NCBI RefSeq assembly: GCF_003351785.1
Contig: NZ_CP031230.1
Coordinates: forward strand, 496,001-560,000
From: Sporosarcina sp. PTS2304
Lineage (GTDB): Bacteria; Bacillota; Bacilli; Bacillales_A; Planococcaceae
Length of the DNA: 64,000 nt
Direction of reading: 5' to 3'
The translations under genes were made by a program, and so were the position numbers. Below, one piece after another: positions 1-8,715 of this stretch. The stretch's first letter is position 1. Every line of letters begins with the position of its first letter. A model generated the notes under the pieces. It was not told the DNA's origin. It saw only the letters and a list, made by a program, of their open reading frames with translations, and did no database searches.

Positions 1-447
1 CCTGACAATGAAGCTGAAGTACCTGTTGTAACTGTGCAAGACTACGTTGAAAAAGATGCGGTAGCCGCAGCAGAGACGATTCAGGAAGACGGATTGGAAG
101 CTGTAATTATAGGTGAAGGCGGAGTTGTAACGGAACAACTTCCAAAAGCGGATACACAGTTAGTCGAACGAGAGATCGTGTTGTTGAAAACGGCAGGGGA
201 AACAACACTTCCAGACTTCAAAGGCTGGTCTAAAAAAATGATATTGTCCTATAAGCACTTGTCCAACCTGGATATTCGTATTAACGGTGAAGGCTATGTC
301 GTAGGACAAAGTGTAACAGAAGGCACTAAAGTGAACAGTACGGATCCAGTCGTCATCGAGATGCGTACTCCTGAAGAACAATACAATGATAAAAAATCCA
401 AGGAACAGCAAACAGAAGATGAGGAAGAACAAATCATTGGTGGCTAA
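1..447 (+). CDS. pbpB: Penicillin-binding protein 2B, C-terminal part (5' end outside window)
   Basis: The reading frame is open from base 1 and ends with TAA at 445-447, so only the last 148 residues are seen. They carry PASTA-type repeats: the stretch TTLPDFKGWSKKM followed by a region ending in VIEMRT has the usual PASTA form, and a highly acidic tail follows (KSKEQQTEDEEEQ). PASTA domains close the class B transpeptidases of Bacillales. The position directly before spoVD is that of pbpB, the essential septal transpeptidase that crosslinks peptidoglycan at the division site. The catalytic domain lies upstream of the window, so the call rests on the PASTA tail and gene order. It could be another PASTA-bearing class B PBP, but this is unlikely in this place. 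Confidence 0.85.
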   Translation, partial: PDNEAEVPVVTVQDYVEKDAVAAAETIQEDGLEAVIIGEGGVVTEQLPKADTQLVEREIVLLKTAGETTLPDFKGWSKKMILSYKHLSNLDIRINGEGYVVGQSVTEGTKVNSTDPVVIEMRTPEEQYNDKKSKEQQTEDEEEQIIGG

Positions 448-503
448 TGAATAGCATGCATATTCTACACATACCTTAGTAGAAAAACAAAGGTAGTGAG
501 TCT

Positions 504-2417
504 GTGCGGTCATTCATTGATATGCAGTCGAAAAAACGGTTACGAGCAGCTTTCCTCATTTTCTTCATCAGCATGTTGCTCGTTGTAGGTAAGCTATTTC
601 ATGTGCAGATTATTAAACATGAATGGGTAAAAGAAAAAGCAAAAGAAAACTGGGATCGTGAAATACCGTTTGGAGCGATGCGCGGAAATATTATGGATCG
701 CAACGGCCAAGTCGTAGTAGGTAGTAAACTGGCGCCTACACTGTATTTCATGCCTTCTCAAAATCCTGATATTACAAATTCAATACCTGCCATTGCAAAG
801 ATTCTATCGATTTCTCCAGAGCTATTAGAAGAGAAAATGAAGAAAAAAGAATACATGGTCAAACTGGCACCTGAAGCTAAAAACATTACAAAAGAGCAAG
901 CGGATGAAATTACAAAACTTCAAGTGCCTGGACTTTATGTAGGTGTCGATTTTGTCAGGAATTATCCGTACGATGATTTATTAGCACGATTGCTGGGATT
1001 CACCGGATATGACAGTAAAGGGTTAGCAGGGATTGAGTATGCGTATGACGAGATTCTGAGTGGTGCCGGTGATAAAATCAGATTGTTTACTGATGCTAAG
1101 GGAATACCTTTACCACATGTGGAGGATGGTTTTGAACACGGTAAAGAAGGATCTTCGTTGTTATTAACAATTGATTTGAAAATGCAACAAATTGTAGAAC
1201 GTGAACTTATTCAAGCAATGGAGAAGTATGATGCTACCCAGGCACTAGCTATTATCATGAATCCAAAAACTGGTGAACTATTATCATTAGCATCTGTTCC
1301 GGGTTTTGATCCGGCGAACTACCAAACTGCAGAATCGACAATTTATAATCGTAACTTACCTGTTTGGATGACTTATGAACCTGGTTCCACGTTTAAAATC
1401 GTCACATTGGCTGCTAGTCTGGAAGAAAAATTGATTGATTTAGAGAACGAAGGCTTTTACGATCCAGGATATACGATGGTCGCCAATGCGCGCTTACGTT
1501 GTTGGAAGCGTGAAGGACATAAAGATCAAACGTTCCTAGAAGTAGTAGAAAATTCCTGTAACCCCGGGTTTATAACGATGGGTCAAAGATTAGGTAGTGA
1601 AAAGCTGGATCATTATATCCGTTCGTTTGGATTTGGTGCATCTACCGAATCTGGAATTGCTGGTGAAGCGAAAGGAATTTTGTTTACTAAGGAAGCGTTT
1701 GGGCCTGTTGAACAAGCGACCACTTCATTTGGTCAAGGAATTTCAGTTACACCGATTCAGCAAGTTCAAGCTGTTGCTGCCGCTATTAACGGCGGGAACC
1801 TATTTACACCTTATATCGTTAAAGCGATACAAGACTCCGAGGGAAACTTACTAAAAGAATTCGAGCCAAAATTGAAAAGGCGCGTTATTAGTGAAGAAAC
1901 GTCTAAACAAGTGCGTCATGCGTTGGAATCTGTAGTTGCCAACGGTTCTGGACGAAATGCTTTTTCAGATGGCCTACGGATAGGTGGAAAAACTGGAACG
2001 GCTCAAAAAGTGGTGGATGGTCGTTATAAAGACGGGGACTACATCGTGTCATTTATCGGGTTTGCCCCAGCGGATGATCCAGAGCTATTAGTGTATGTAG
2101 CTGTAGACAGTCCGAAAAATTCCATTCAATTTGGCGGCGTCATCGCAGCGCCTATCGTTGGACGGATTATTGAAGAAACAGCATCGATCGCTAAAATAGA
2201 AAGAAGAAAAGAGCAACTCGAAAAAGAATATAGGTGGGGAGATGCGATTACGTTTCGTTCGCCCAATTTACTCGGTATGAGCGAGAAAGAATTATTAGCA
2301 CAAAATTACACGTTCAACATGCAATGGCATGGAAAAGGAAAGAAAGTTATTCGTCAATTACCTGCTCCTCATACGTTAATGGCCGTGGAAGACACCATTC
2401 ATCTATATTCGGAATAA
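504..2417 (+). CDS. spoVD: Stage V sporulation protein D, class B penicillin-binding protein
   Basis: This 637-residue class B transpeptidase has one N-terminal membrane segment (about residues 13-31), a PBP dimerisation domain, a transpeptidase domain and a single C-terminal PASTA domain. The catalytic motifs are all present: STFK with nucleophile Ser295, SCN at 351-353 and KTG at 496-498. In B. subtilis SpoVD crosslinks spore cortex peptidoglycan, working with SpoVE. The sequence resembles SpoVD more than PbpB, for example RCWKR before the SCN motif and FGQGVSVTP-like text after it. The GTG start follows AAAGGTAGTG; ATG at 522 is an alternative. It sits between pbpB and mraY. In B. subtilis murE comes between spoVD and mraY, but here only 43 bp separate the two genes. 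Confidence 0.92.
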   Translation: MRSFIDMQSKKRLRAAFLIFFISMLLVVGKLFHVQIIKHEWVKEKAKENWDREIPFGAMRGNIMDRNGQVVVGSKLAPTLYFMPSQNPDITNSIPAIAKILSISPELLEEKMKKKEYMVKLAPEAKNITKEQADEITKLQVPGLYVGVDFVRNYPYDDLLARLLGFTGYDSKGLAGIEYAYDEILSGAGDKIRLFTDAKGIPLPHVEDGFEHGKEGSSLLLTIDLKMQQIVERELIQAMEKYDATQALAIIMNPKTGELLSLASVPGFDPANYQTAESTIYNRNLPVWMTYEPGSTFKIVTLAASLEEKLIDLENEGFYDPGYTMVANARLRCWKREGHKDQTFLEVVENSCNPGFITMGQRLGSEKLDHYIRSFGFGASTESGIAGEAKGILFTKEAFGPVEQATTSFGQGISVTPIQQVQAVAAAINGGNLFTPYIVKAIQDSEGNLLKEFEPKLKRRVISEETSKQVRHALESVVANGSGRNAFSDGLRIGGKTGTAQKVVDGRYKDGDYIVSFIGFAPADDPELLVYVAVDSPKNSIQFGGVIAAPIVGRIIEETASIAKIERRKEQLEKEYRWGDAITFRSPNLLGMSEKELLAQNYTFNMQWHGKGKKVIRQLPAPHTLMAVEDTIHLYSE

Positions 2418-2460
2418 AATAAACGCAGTTAAGGAATTGAAAGTAGAAGGAGAACTTATC

Positions 2461-3432
2461 ATGACACTCGGTACGACAGTCACCACAATCGCTGTAGCAT
2501 TTTTTGTTTCAGCGATTGTCGGGGTGATCATCATCCCATTACTTAGAAGGTTGAAATTTGGTCAAAGCATACGCGAGGAAGGTCCGGAAGCGCATAAGAA
2601 AAAAGCAGGCACTCCTACTATGGGCGGGCTGATCTTCCTCATATCGATTTTGATTTCAACACTTACTCTATCTTACATAAATGATACGCTGACAACTCAT
2701 ACGATTGTATTATTAATCGTTCTATTAGGCTTTGGTTTTATTGGCTTTTTAGATGATTTTATTATTATCATCGCTAAACGGAACTTAGGATTAACTTCTT
2801 TGCAGAAATTGATAGGGCAAATTATCATTGCGATTGTAGCGTTTTTCCTTTTGAAGTTAGGCCCCTTCGAAACAACTGTGACGATTCCATTTACAGACTT
2901 GGGTATGGATCTAGGGGTATTTTATGTGGCATTTCTAATTTTTTGGCTTGTTGGCTTTTCAAATGCAGTCAATTTAACGGATGGATTAGATGGGCTAGTT
3001 GGCGGGACTTCAACAATTGCCTTTGCTACGTTCGGGGTATTCGCATTAATCTATGAGCAAAATGATATCGCTTTGTTTGCATTTGTAGTAGCGGGTTCGA
3101 TGCTAGGATTTTTATTATTCAATATTAAACCGGCTAAAGTATTTATGGGGGATACTGGTTCACTTGCGCTTGGTGGCGCGTTAGCTATGTTATCAGTTTT
3201 GATCAAACAAGAGTTTTTGTTGCTTGTAATCGGAATTGTTTTCGTTGTGGAAACGTTATCGGTTATTATACAAGTCATTAGCTTCAAGCTGACGGGGAAA
3301 CGCGTCTTTAAGATGAGTCCCATTCACCATCATTTTGAATTGTCAGGCTGGTCAGAGTGGAAAGTAGTAATTGTGTTTTGGGGTGTGGCTTTACTGGCTG
3401 CGCTTGTACCGGTCTTTTTGGAGGTCATGTAG
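2461..3432 (+). CDS. mraY: Phospho-N-acetylmuramoyl-pentapeptide transferase
   Basis: MraY transfers phospho-MurNAc-pentapeptide from the UDP nucleotide to undecaprenyl phosphate, which makes lipid I at the cytoplasmic membrane. The 323-residue protein is a polytopic membrane protein with about ten hydrophobic segments. It shows the family signatures LDDF near residue 100, NLTDGLDGL near 170, GDTGS near 230 and the HHHFE loop near 289. The ATG start at 2461 has a good ribosome site (GAAGGAGAA). An in-frame upstream TTG at 2437 lacks one and is not preferred. The stop codon directly abuts the murD start, so the two genes are probably co-translated. Confidence 0.97.
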   Translation: MTLGTTVTTIAVAFFVSAIVGVIIIPLLRRLKFGQSIREEGPEAHKKKAGTPTMGGLIFLISILISTLTLSYINDTLTTHTIVLLIVLLGFGFIGFLDDFIIIIAKRNLGLTSLQKLIGQIIIAIVAFFLLKLGPFETTVTIPFTDLGMDLGVFYVAFLIFWLVGFSNAVNLTDGLDGLVGGTSTIAFATFGVFALIYEQNDIALFAFVVAGSMLGFLLFNIKPAKVFMGDTGSLALGGALAMLSVLIKQEFLLLVIGIVFVVETLSVIIQVISFKLTGKRVFKMSPIHHHFELSGWSEWKVVIVFWGVALLAALVPVFLEVM

Positions 3433-4782
3433 ATGAAGAATACGGATCAATTTATAGGAAAACGAGTGTTAATCGTCGGTTTGGCGAAAAGCGGAGTAGC
3501 GGCAGCAGGTTTACTCCATCGTCTGGGGGCGGAAGTTGTCGTCAATGATGCCAAACCGCTTGAAGGCAATGAAGAAGCTGCAATTGTTCAAGCGCTCGGC
3601 ATTGAAGTTATTGGTGGAGGTCACCCCGTCGCACTGTTAGAGAGAAATTTCGATGTTATCGTTAAAAATCCCGGCATTCCTTACAGCAACCCATTGATTG
3701 AGCAAGCAATGAAACAAGGGCTACGTATTTGGACCGAAGTTGAATTGGCGGGACGGATCAGCGAAGCTCCTATTATTGCGATTACGGGTTCAAATGGCAA
3801 AACAACTACGACTACTCTTCTTTACCACATGCTCAATATAGGAAAGAAAAAACCATTAATCGCAGGTAATATCGGTACGGTTGCTTGTACAGTAGCTGAA
3901 AAAGCCACACCTGATGAAGTGATAGTTCTTGAAGCTTCTTCATTCCAATTGGCAGGTATAGAGGAATTTAAGCCGGAAATTGCGATTTTTACTAATCTGT
4001 ATGATGCACATTTAGATTATCACGGTACGACAGCAGAATATTTAAATGCAAAAATGAATGTAACTCGCAATCAAACAACAGATGATTATTTAATTTATAA
4101 TTACGATCAGCCAGCTGTACGAATGGCTGTAGAAACGATGAGTGCACAAAAAATACCTTTTTCAGTAGAAGGTAAAGCATCTGACGGAATTTCAGCTGAC
4201 GAAGAATGGATTTACTGGCTAGGTGAGCGATATATCTCGACGAAGAGAATTAAGTTACCCGGACGTCACAACTTGGAAAATATATTAGCCGCCACTGGAG
4301 CGGCGATTATAAAAGGTTGTGAAAAGAGTGCAATTGAAAATGTTTTAAGTTCATTTACAGGCGTGCGACATCGTATGCAATTTGTTAGAGAGTGTTATGG
4401 ACGTACGATCTATAATGATTCTAAAGCGACGAATACGCTAGCAACTAAAAGTGCACTCTCTTCGTTCAAGCAACCTGTAATCCTTATTGCGGGCGGTTTG
4501 GAACGGGGACATTCATTTGAAGAATTACGGCCGTATATGCAAAATGTCAACGCGGTGGTAGCGATAGGGGAGACTGCTCAGCGCTTCATAGATTTCGCTT
4601 TAACATGTGGAGTGGAACAAACTGTACTCGCTACTACTATGGATGATGCAGTGCAAAAAGCGTACGGTGCAAGCCGCGAGGGAGATGTCCTATTATTGTC
4701 ACCTAGTTGTGCAAGTTGGGATCAGTATACAAGCTTTGAGATACGTGGAGATGAATTTATTCAGGCAGTCATGAAACTGTAA
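3433..4782 (+). CDS. murD: UDP-N-acetylmuramoylalanine--D-glutamate ligase
   Basis: MurD adds D-glutamate to UDP-MurNAc-L-Ala in the cytoplasm, using ATP. The 449-residue length is typical. An N-terminal Rossmann-like domain (VLIVGLAKSGVAAA) precedes the Mur ligase central domain, whose P-loop GSNGKTTTTT lies near residues 119-128. The C-terminal ligase domain includes the H-R-M-Q substrate region (GVRHRMQF) and NDSKATN. The gene starts immediately after mraY and has a ribosome site inside the end of mraY (TTGGAGG). It is followed by a 58-bp gap and spoVE. Confidence 0.97.
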   Translation: MKNTDQFIGKRVLIVGLAKSGVAAAGLLHRLGAEVVVNDAKPLEGNEEAAIVQALGIEVIGGGHPVALLERNFDVIVKNPGIPYSNPLIEQAMKQGLRIWTEVELAGRISEAPIIAITGSNGKTTTTTLLYHMLNIGKKKPLIAGNIGTVACTVAEKATPDEVIVLEASSFQLAGIEEFKPEIAIFTNLYDAHLDYHGTTAEYLNAKMNVTRNQTTDDYLIYNYDQPAVRMAVETMSAQKIPFSVEGKASDGISADEEWIYWLGERYISTKRIKLPGRHNLENILAATGAAIIKGCEKSAIENVLSSFTGVRHRMQFVRECYGRTIYNDSKATNTLATKSALSSFKQPVILIAGGLERGHSFEELRPYMQNVNAVVAIGETAQRFIDFALTCGVEQTVLATTMDDAVQKAYGASREGDVLLLSPSCASWDQYTSFEIRGDEFIQAVMKL

Positions 4783-4840
4783 ATAGCTTGTAATACTATA
4801 AGCGTATAATAGAAAAAGGCTATTACTATATTGTGGAAGG

Positions 4841-5929
4841 ATGCGAACACTGGAAAGAACATATCGCACAGTATTTTTACTATCTGCATTGCTGTTATCA
4901 GTGATCGGGTTGGTGTTTGTTCAATCGGCAGGTTCTTATTGGGGGGAAGTTCATTACCAGAATTCTTCACCATTCATTGTTAAACAAGCGGTATATATGA
5001 TCATTTCATTGACAATAGCGTATGGTCTGTACAGGAGCCCTCTAACGTCCCATCCAACGTTTTGGACATATTTTTATATAGGTTCCATTTTGATGTTAAT
5101 GGCGGTGCTGATCCCTGGAATTGGGGTTGTAAGGAATGGTTCCCAAAGCTGGATTGCGCTAGGACCTCTTAGTATACAACCTGCTGAATTCGTGAAAGTA
5201 GCATTGCTCGGGAAATTAGCAAGTAGTATGAAGAAAGACAAGAAGAAATCATTGCACTGGCAACATTTCGCATTGATTTTATTGCCGGCTACGTTGATTA
5301 TGTTGCAACCAGATCTTGGTTCAGCCGTCATCATGATTGTCTCTGCATTTGTTATTCTGTTCTTGGCGGGTTATCCGTTGTCGTTTTTTATCTTTCTTTT
5401 CATTTCAGGCGTTGTTGCATTTATTGGTTTGATTTTAGCAGCACCTTACCGACTGGATCGTATTAAATCATATATTGATCCTTGGAATGATCCGCTCGGT
5501 ACCGGATTTCAAAGTATACAGTCGCTGTTTGCTATAGCGCCAGGTGGATTGTTTGGACATGGCCTAGGTAATAGTCGCCAAAAATTTCTTTATTTGCCGG
5601 AGCCCCAAAATGATTTTATTTTCTCTATCATTGCTGAAGAAATTGGCTTTATCGGCGCAACTACTGTTATTTTGCTTTTTATTTTATTGCTCGCTTCTTC
5701 ATTTGCCATTGCGATTCGCTTAACAAACTGGAATTCCTTTTTATTAGTATCAGGAATGATTTCGATGATTATGTTTCAAACGTTTTTAAATATGGGTGTC
5801 GTGTCGGGCTTGTTGCCGGTGACTGGAGTGACACTGCCATTCATAAGCTATGGCGGTTCTTCGTTATTGACTACATGGTTAGCTGTGGGAACTATTTTAC
5901 ATTTTTCAAAAGGTAAAGAGCAGGGATAG
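4841..5929 (+). CDS. spoVE: SEDS-family peptidoglycan polymerase SpoVE/FtsW-like
   Basis: This 362-residue multi-spanning membrane protein belongs to the SEDS family (FtsW/RodA/SpoVE), which polymerises lipid II glycan strands together with a class B PBP. Family motifs visible are the IPGIGVVRNGSQSWI loop, QPAEFVK, LQPDLGSAV and PFISYGGSS near the C-terminus. Between murD and divIB the B. subtilis order has spoVE (followed by murG), and the presence of spoVD upstream supports a cortex role. A vegetative FtsW role cannot be excluded from sequence alone. The ATG at 4841 follows GGAAGG with almost no spacer, which is an unusual start context, but no better in-frame start is seen. TATAAT at 4805-4810 may be a promoter -10 box, though no clear -35 is seen. 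Confidence 0.85.
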   Translation: MRTLERTYRTVFLLSALLLSVIGLVFVQSAGSYWGEVHYQNSSPFIVKQAVYMIISLTIAYGLYRSPLTSHPTFWTYFYIGSILMLMAVLIPGIGVVRNGSQSWIALGPLSIQPAEFVKVALLGKLASSMKKDKKKSLHWQHFALILLPATLIMLQPDLGSAVIMIVSAFVILFLAGYPLSFFIFLFISGVVAFIGLILAAPYRLDRIKSYIDPWNDPLGTGFQSIQSLFAIAPGGLFGHGLGNSRQKFLYLPEPQNDFIFSIIAEEIGFIGATTVILLFILLLASSFAIAIRLTNWNSFLLVSGMISMIMFQTFLNMGVVSGLLPVTGVTLPFISYGGSSLLTTWLAVGTILHFSKGKEQG

Positions 5930-5943
5930 GAGGAGAACGGCAA

Positions 5944-6786
5944 ATGGAAAAAGTGATTGATATTGAAGATCGTATTCCGTCGTTGCGAAAAAAGCGAAAA
6001 AGAAAAGCGAATAAAAAATTTCTTTTGCTCGTTGCGATCTTCTTGCTCGTTCTTCTTGCGTTGCTGTACTTCCAATCGCCGTTAAGTGATGTTCATAAGA
6101 TTTCTGTAAATGATACGACCTTGAATGATCGTGAGGTTTATGTAGAACGAAGCGGGTTATATGTCGGGCAGTCATTTTGGGGTTTTAGAACAAAAGATAT
6201 CGAAGAAAATATATTATCCATCACTGGTGTGAAAGAAGTATCGGTACGTAGGGATAATTGGAATGATGTGTCGATTACAGTTACAGAATGGCAACCGGTA
6301 GCATATATAGAAAATAAAGTACAGTATGATTTATTGTTGGAAAATGGCGATCGAATGGAAACGGATGATCCGGAAGCGCTGTTACATGCACCTATCCTGT
6401 CGGGTTTTTCCGATCCGGCAATCATTGAACGAATGATTGAGCAACTTCAGGAGCTAGACGCTACTGTATTTACACTAATATCTGAGCTGCATTATAAAGG
6501 ACAAAATAAAATAGAAGCATTTATGAATGATGGTTATGAAGTGCATGCAACTATACACGGATTTGCAGATAAAATGTCATACTATCCGGACATCATCGCG
6601 CAATTGCCTAAAGAAGAAAAAGGGATATTGGATATGGAGATAGGAGTGTACTTCAAAACGTTCACAGACTATTATAAAGAACCTGAACCCGATGTCTTAG
6701 AAGAAGACAAACCTGTTGGAAAACCTGTTGAAATTGAAGGAGCAAACATTGAAAGTGAAAGCGGACAGGAGGGAGAAAGTGAATAG
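5944..6786 (+). CDS. divIB: Cell division protein DivIB (FtsQ family)
   Basis: DivIB is a bitopic divisome protein that acts with DivIC and FtsL to control septal wall synthesis. The 280-residue product has a short, very basic cytoplasmic N-terminus (RKKRKRKANKK), one membrane segment at about residues 26-43, a POTRA domain starting near SPLSDVHKI, the FtsQ-type beta domain, and an acidic disordered tail ending in EGESE. The N- and C-terminal composition matches DivIB rather than Gram-negative FtsQ. The ribosome site is AGGAGGAG at 5928-5935. It follows spoVE by only 14 bp; in B. subtilis murG and murB stand in this gap. It overlaps ylxW by 8 bp. Confidence 0.93.
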   Translation: MEKVIDIEDRIPSLRKKRKRKANKKFLLLVAIFLLVLLALLYFQSPLSDVHKISVNDTTLNDREVYVERSGLYVGQSFWGFRTKDIEENILSITGVKEVSVRRDNWNDVSITVTEWQPVAYIENKVQYDLLLENGDRMETDDPEALLHAPILSGFSDPAIIERMIEQLQELDATVFTLISELHYKGQNKIEAFMNDGYEVHATIHGFADKMSYYPDIIAQLPKEEKGILDMEIGVYFKTFTDYYKEPEPDVLEEDKPVGKPVEIEGANIESESGQEGESE

Positions 6787-7504
6787 TAATCGGAAGGCAG
6801 CTAGAGAAAAACGTGGCAAGCAACTACTATTTTCTATAGTCTTTCTCGTCCTAGGTTTCATGCTTGCCTTTGCTTATCGCACGGTCGGTAGTACCATGCA
6901 GGAACTGGACGTAGTACAAACCGATTTATTTCTGCAAGAAGAGCAGTATAGGGAAGATTTGATCACACAGCAAGAAAGAAATAAAGAATTGACGAATGAG
7001 TTACTTGAAAAACAAAAAAAAATTCAGGATTTTGAAGATCGTTTCTCGAATCAAGAAGAAAATCACGCGGTACTTGTAGAAAAAGCAAGAGATTTACGGT
7101 TACTACTCGGTGTAATGCCGGCAACAGGATCCGGTGTAAAAGTGACTCTTGAAGACGCTGATTACGATCCGTCCATCCAAAATCCAAATGATTATATAGT
7201 TCATGAAAGTCATGTGCTACGTGTAATCAATGAATTGAAAATTGCGGGTGCGCAAGGACTTGCGATCAATGGACAGCGCATCAATTCGAATTCCTACATA
7301 AAGTGTACAGGCCCTGTTATTATGGTTGACGGTAGAACCTTTCCAGCTCCATTCGTTATAGAGGCGATCGGCGACCCGAAAGTATTAGCACCTGCTATGC
7401 ATTTAAAGGGAAGTGTAATTGATGGACTGGTCCGTGATAACATAGTCGTCACTTTGGAAGAACTGAAAGAGATCCAATTGACTGCGATTCGTGACGAAGT
7501 TTGA
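6779..7504 (+). CDS. ylxW: DUF881 family protein YlxW
   Basis: This 241-residue protein has a basic N-terminus, one membrane segment (about residues 13-32), a coiled-coil stretch rich in Glu, Gln and Lys (about 40-95), and an extracytoplasmic DUF881 domain (from about VMPATGSGV to the end). The function is unknown; the family is conserved beside divIB in Bacillales and is presumed to work at the cell envelope. The chosen GTG start at 6779 has an AGGAGGG ribosome site and overlaps the end of divIB by 8 bp, suggesting coupling. A TTG 63 bp upstream would add residues encoded inside divIB and has no ribosome site. Confidence 0.85.
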   Translation: MNSNRKAAREKRGKQLLFSIVFLVLGFMLAFAYRTVGSTMQELDVVQTDLFLQEEQYREDLITQQERNKELTNELLEKQKKIQDFEDRFSNQEENHAVLVEKARDLRLLLGVMPATGSGVKVTLEDADYDPSIQNPNDYIVHESHVLRVINELKIAGAQGLAINGQRINSNSYIKCTGPVIMVDGRTFPAPFVIEAIGDPKVLAPAMHLKGSVIDGLVRDNIVVTLEELKEIQLTAIRDEV

Positions 7505-7524
7505 TGAATAGAGGGGGGGGTAGA

Positions 7525-8244
7525 GTGAAAGAAAAAATAAACTGGAAGTTCACGTTAATTCTATGTATAGTTGGTTTTGTATTAGCTTTACAATACAAAT
7601 CTATGAATATAGAACCTGCTCGTGATACACGAGATATGTGGGCAATCCGTAAAGAATTATCGAATGAAAAGAAAATCCATTCTGAACTATTGGATGAAAT
7701 CCGAGAAGTCGATCAAACACTTTCATCCTATACCAAAATGACGAATGAAAGTACTGCGGAAGTTTTACAAAATACGCTGGATAAGTTATATGAACAAGCG
7801 GGTTTTATGCCGACCACGGGTCCAGGATTTGTAATTGAAGTCGCTCCATCACCTGAGAGTATTGCATTCGGCTATGAGATAAAGCCTGTCTCGTCCGAAT
7901 TGTTGACTTGGTTTATTAATGTAGTAAACCAACACCAAGGAAATGAACTGGAAATCGATGGGAAACGATTCACAACACTGAGTTGGATTCGAGACATTAA
8001 CGGTAAGCTAACTGTCAGTGGTGAAAATGTTTCTACACCTCCTTTTAAAATTAAAATTGTATCTGCTACACTTGAACAAAGTGAAAAGCTGTACAATCAT
8101 TTGTTATCGACAACGATACAAGATGAATTTTATTTGGATGATCTCGTTTTAACTATAAGTAAACCAACCGAACGGGTGGCATTACAAGGTTGGACGGGTG
8201 GTTTTGAAAATAGGTTTTTAAAAGAACAAACAAAGGAGCAATGA
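7525..8244 (+). CDS. ylxX: DUF881 family protein YlxX
   Basis: This is a second DUF881 protein, 239 residues and paralogous to the preceding gene. It has one N-terminal membrane segment (about residues 6-22), a short helical linker, and a conserved C-terminal domain beginning near GFMPTTGPGF. The function is unknown. The start is set at GTG 7525 because a purine-rich ribosome site that includes a run of eight G residues (7513-7520) lies just upstream. ATG 7504 in the same frame overlaps the ylxW stop but has no ribosome site. The gene ends 4 bp before sbp, so ylxW, ylxX and sbp form one unit. Confidence 0.82.
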   Translation: MKEKINWKFTLILCIVGFVLALQYKSMNIEPARDTRDMWAIRKELSNEKKIHSELLDEIREVDQTLSSYTKMTNESTAEVLQNTLDKLYEQAGFMPTTGPGFVIEVAPSPESIAFGYEIKPVSSELLTWFINVVNQHQGNELEIDGKRFTTLSWIRDINGKLTVSGENVSTPPFKIKIVSATLEQSEKLYNHLLSTTIQDEFYLDDLVLTISKPTERVALQGWTGGFENRFLKEQTKEQ

Positions 8245-8248
8245 CAAT

Positions 8249-8614
8249 ATGTGGCTACCCTTACTTGGGCTACTCCTTGGCATTTCACTAGGTTTGCTCT
8301 CGGATATACAAATTCCGCAAATTTACAACAACTATTTAACTATTGCGATTCTTGCTGCATTTGATACACTATTTGGTGGAATCAGAGCCTATCTTCAGCA
8401 AGTATATGATGACCGAATCTTTGTTTCAGGGTTTTTCTTCAATATTCTTCTAGCCGCTGCGCTTGCCTTCATTGGTGTGCATTTAGGCGTTGATCTCTAT
8501 TTGGCCGCAGTTTTTGCATTTGGTGTGCGATTGTTCCAAAATATTGCAGTCATTCGACGAATATTGTTGGCAAAATGGACAGGAAGAAGTAAAAATTCTA
8601 ATGCAAATTCGTAA
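8249..8614 (+). CDS. sbp: Small basic protein Sbp (DUF1290)
   Basis: This 121-residue membrane protein has about three hydrophobic segments (near residues 3-20, 26-44 and 68-95) and a basic tail (AKWTGRSKNSN). It matches the small basic protein family found next to ftsA in Bacillales in size, hydropathy and position. The role is unknown. It has an AAAGGAG ribosome site at the end of ylxX. The 101-bp gap after it carries the probable ftsA promoter. Confidence 0.85.
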   Translation: MWLPLLGLLLGISLGLLSDIQIPQIYNNYLTIAILAAFDTLFGGIRAYLQQVYDDRIFVSGFFFNILLAAALAFIGVHLGVDLYLAAVFAFGVRLFQNIAVIRRILLAKWTGRSKNSNANS

Positions 8615-8640
8615 CATTTACTATTTAATAGAAGAGGGTG

Positions 8641-8670
8641 TTGAAAATATTTAGACAAAGCGTGCATAAT
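8641..8670 (+). promoter_or_regulatory. Probable SigA promoter for ftsA-ftsZ
   Basis: TTGAAA at 8641-8646 and CATAAT at 8665-8670 are separated by 18 bp, and a TG dinucleotide precedes the -10 box. It lies in the gap between sbp and ftsA, where B. subtilis also has its ftsAZ promoters. No start site is known here; a second (SigH) promoter was looked for but not seen. Confidence 0.45.
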
Positions 8671-8715
8671 ACAATAGAATGGAAGTTACTAGTTTAATTA
8701 AGGAGGTGTCAATAA

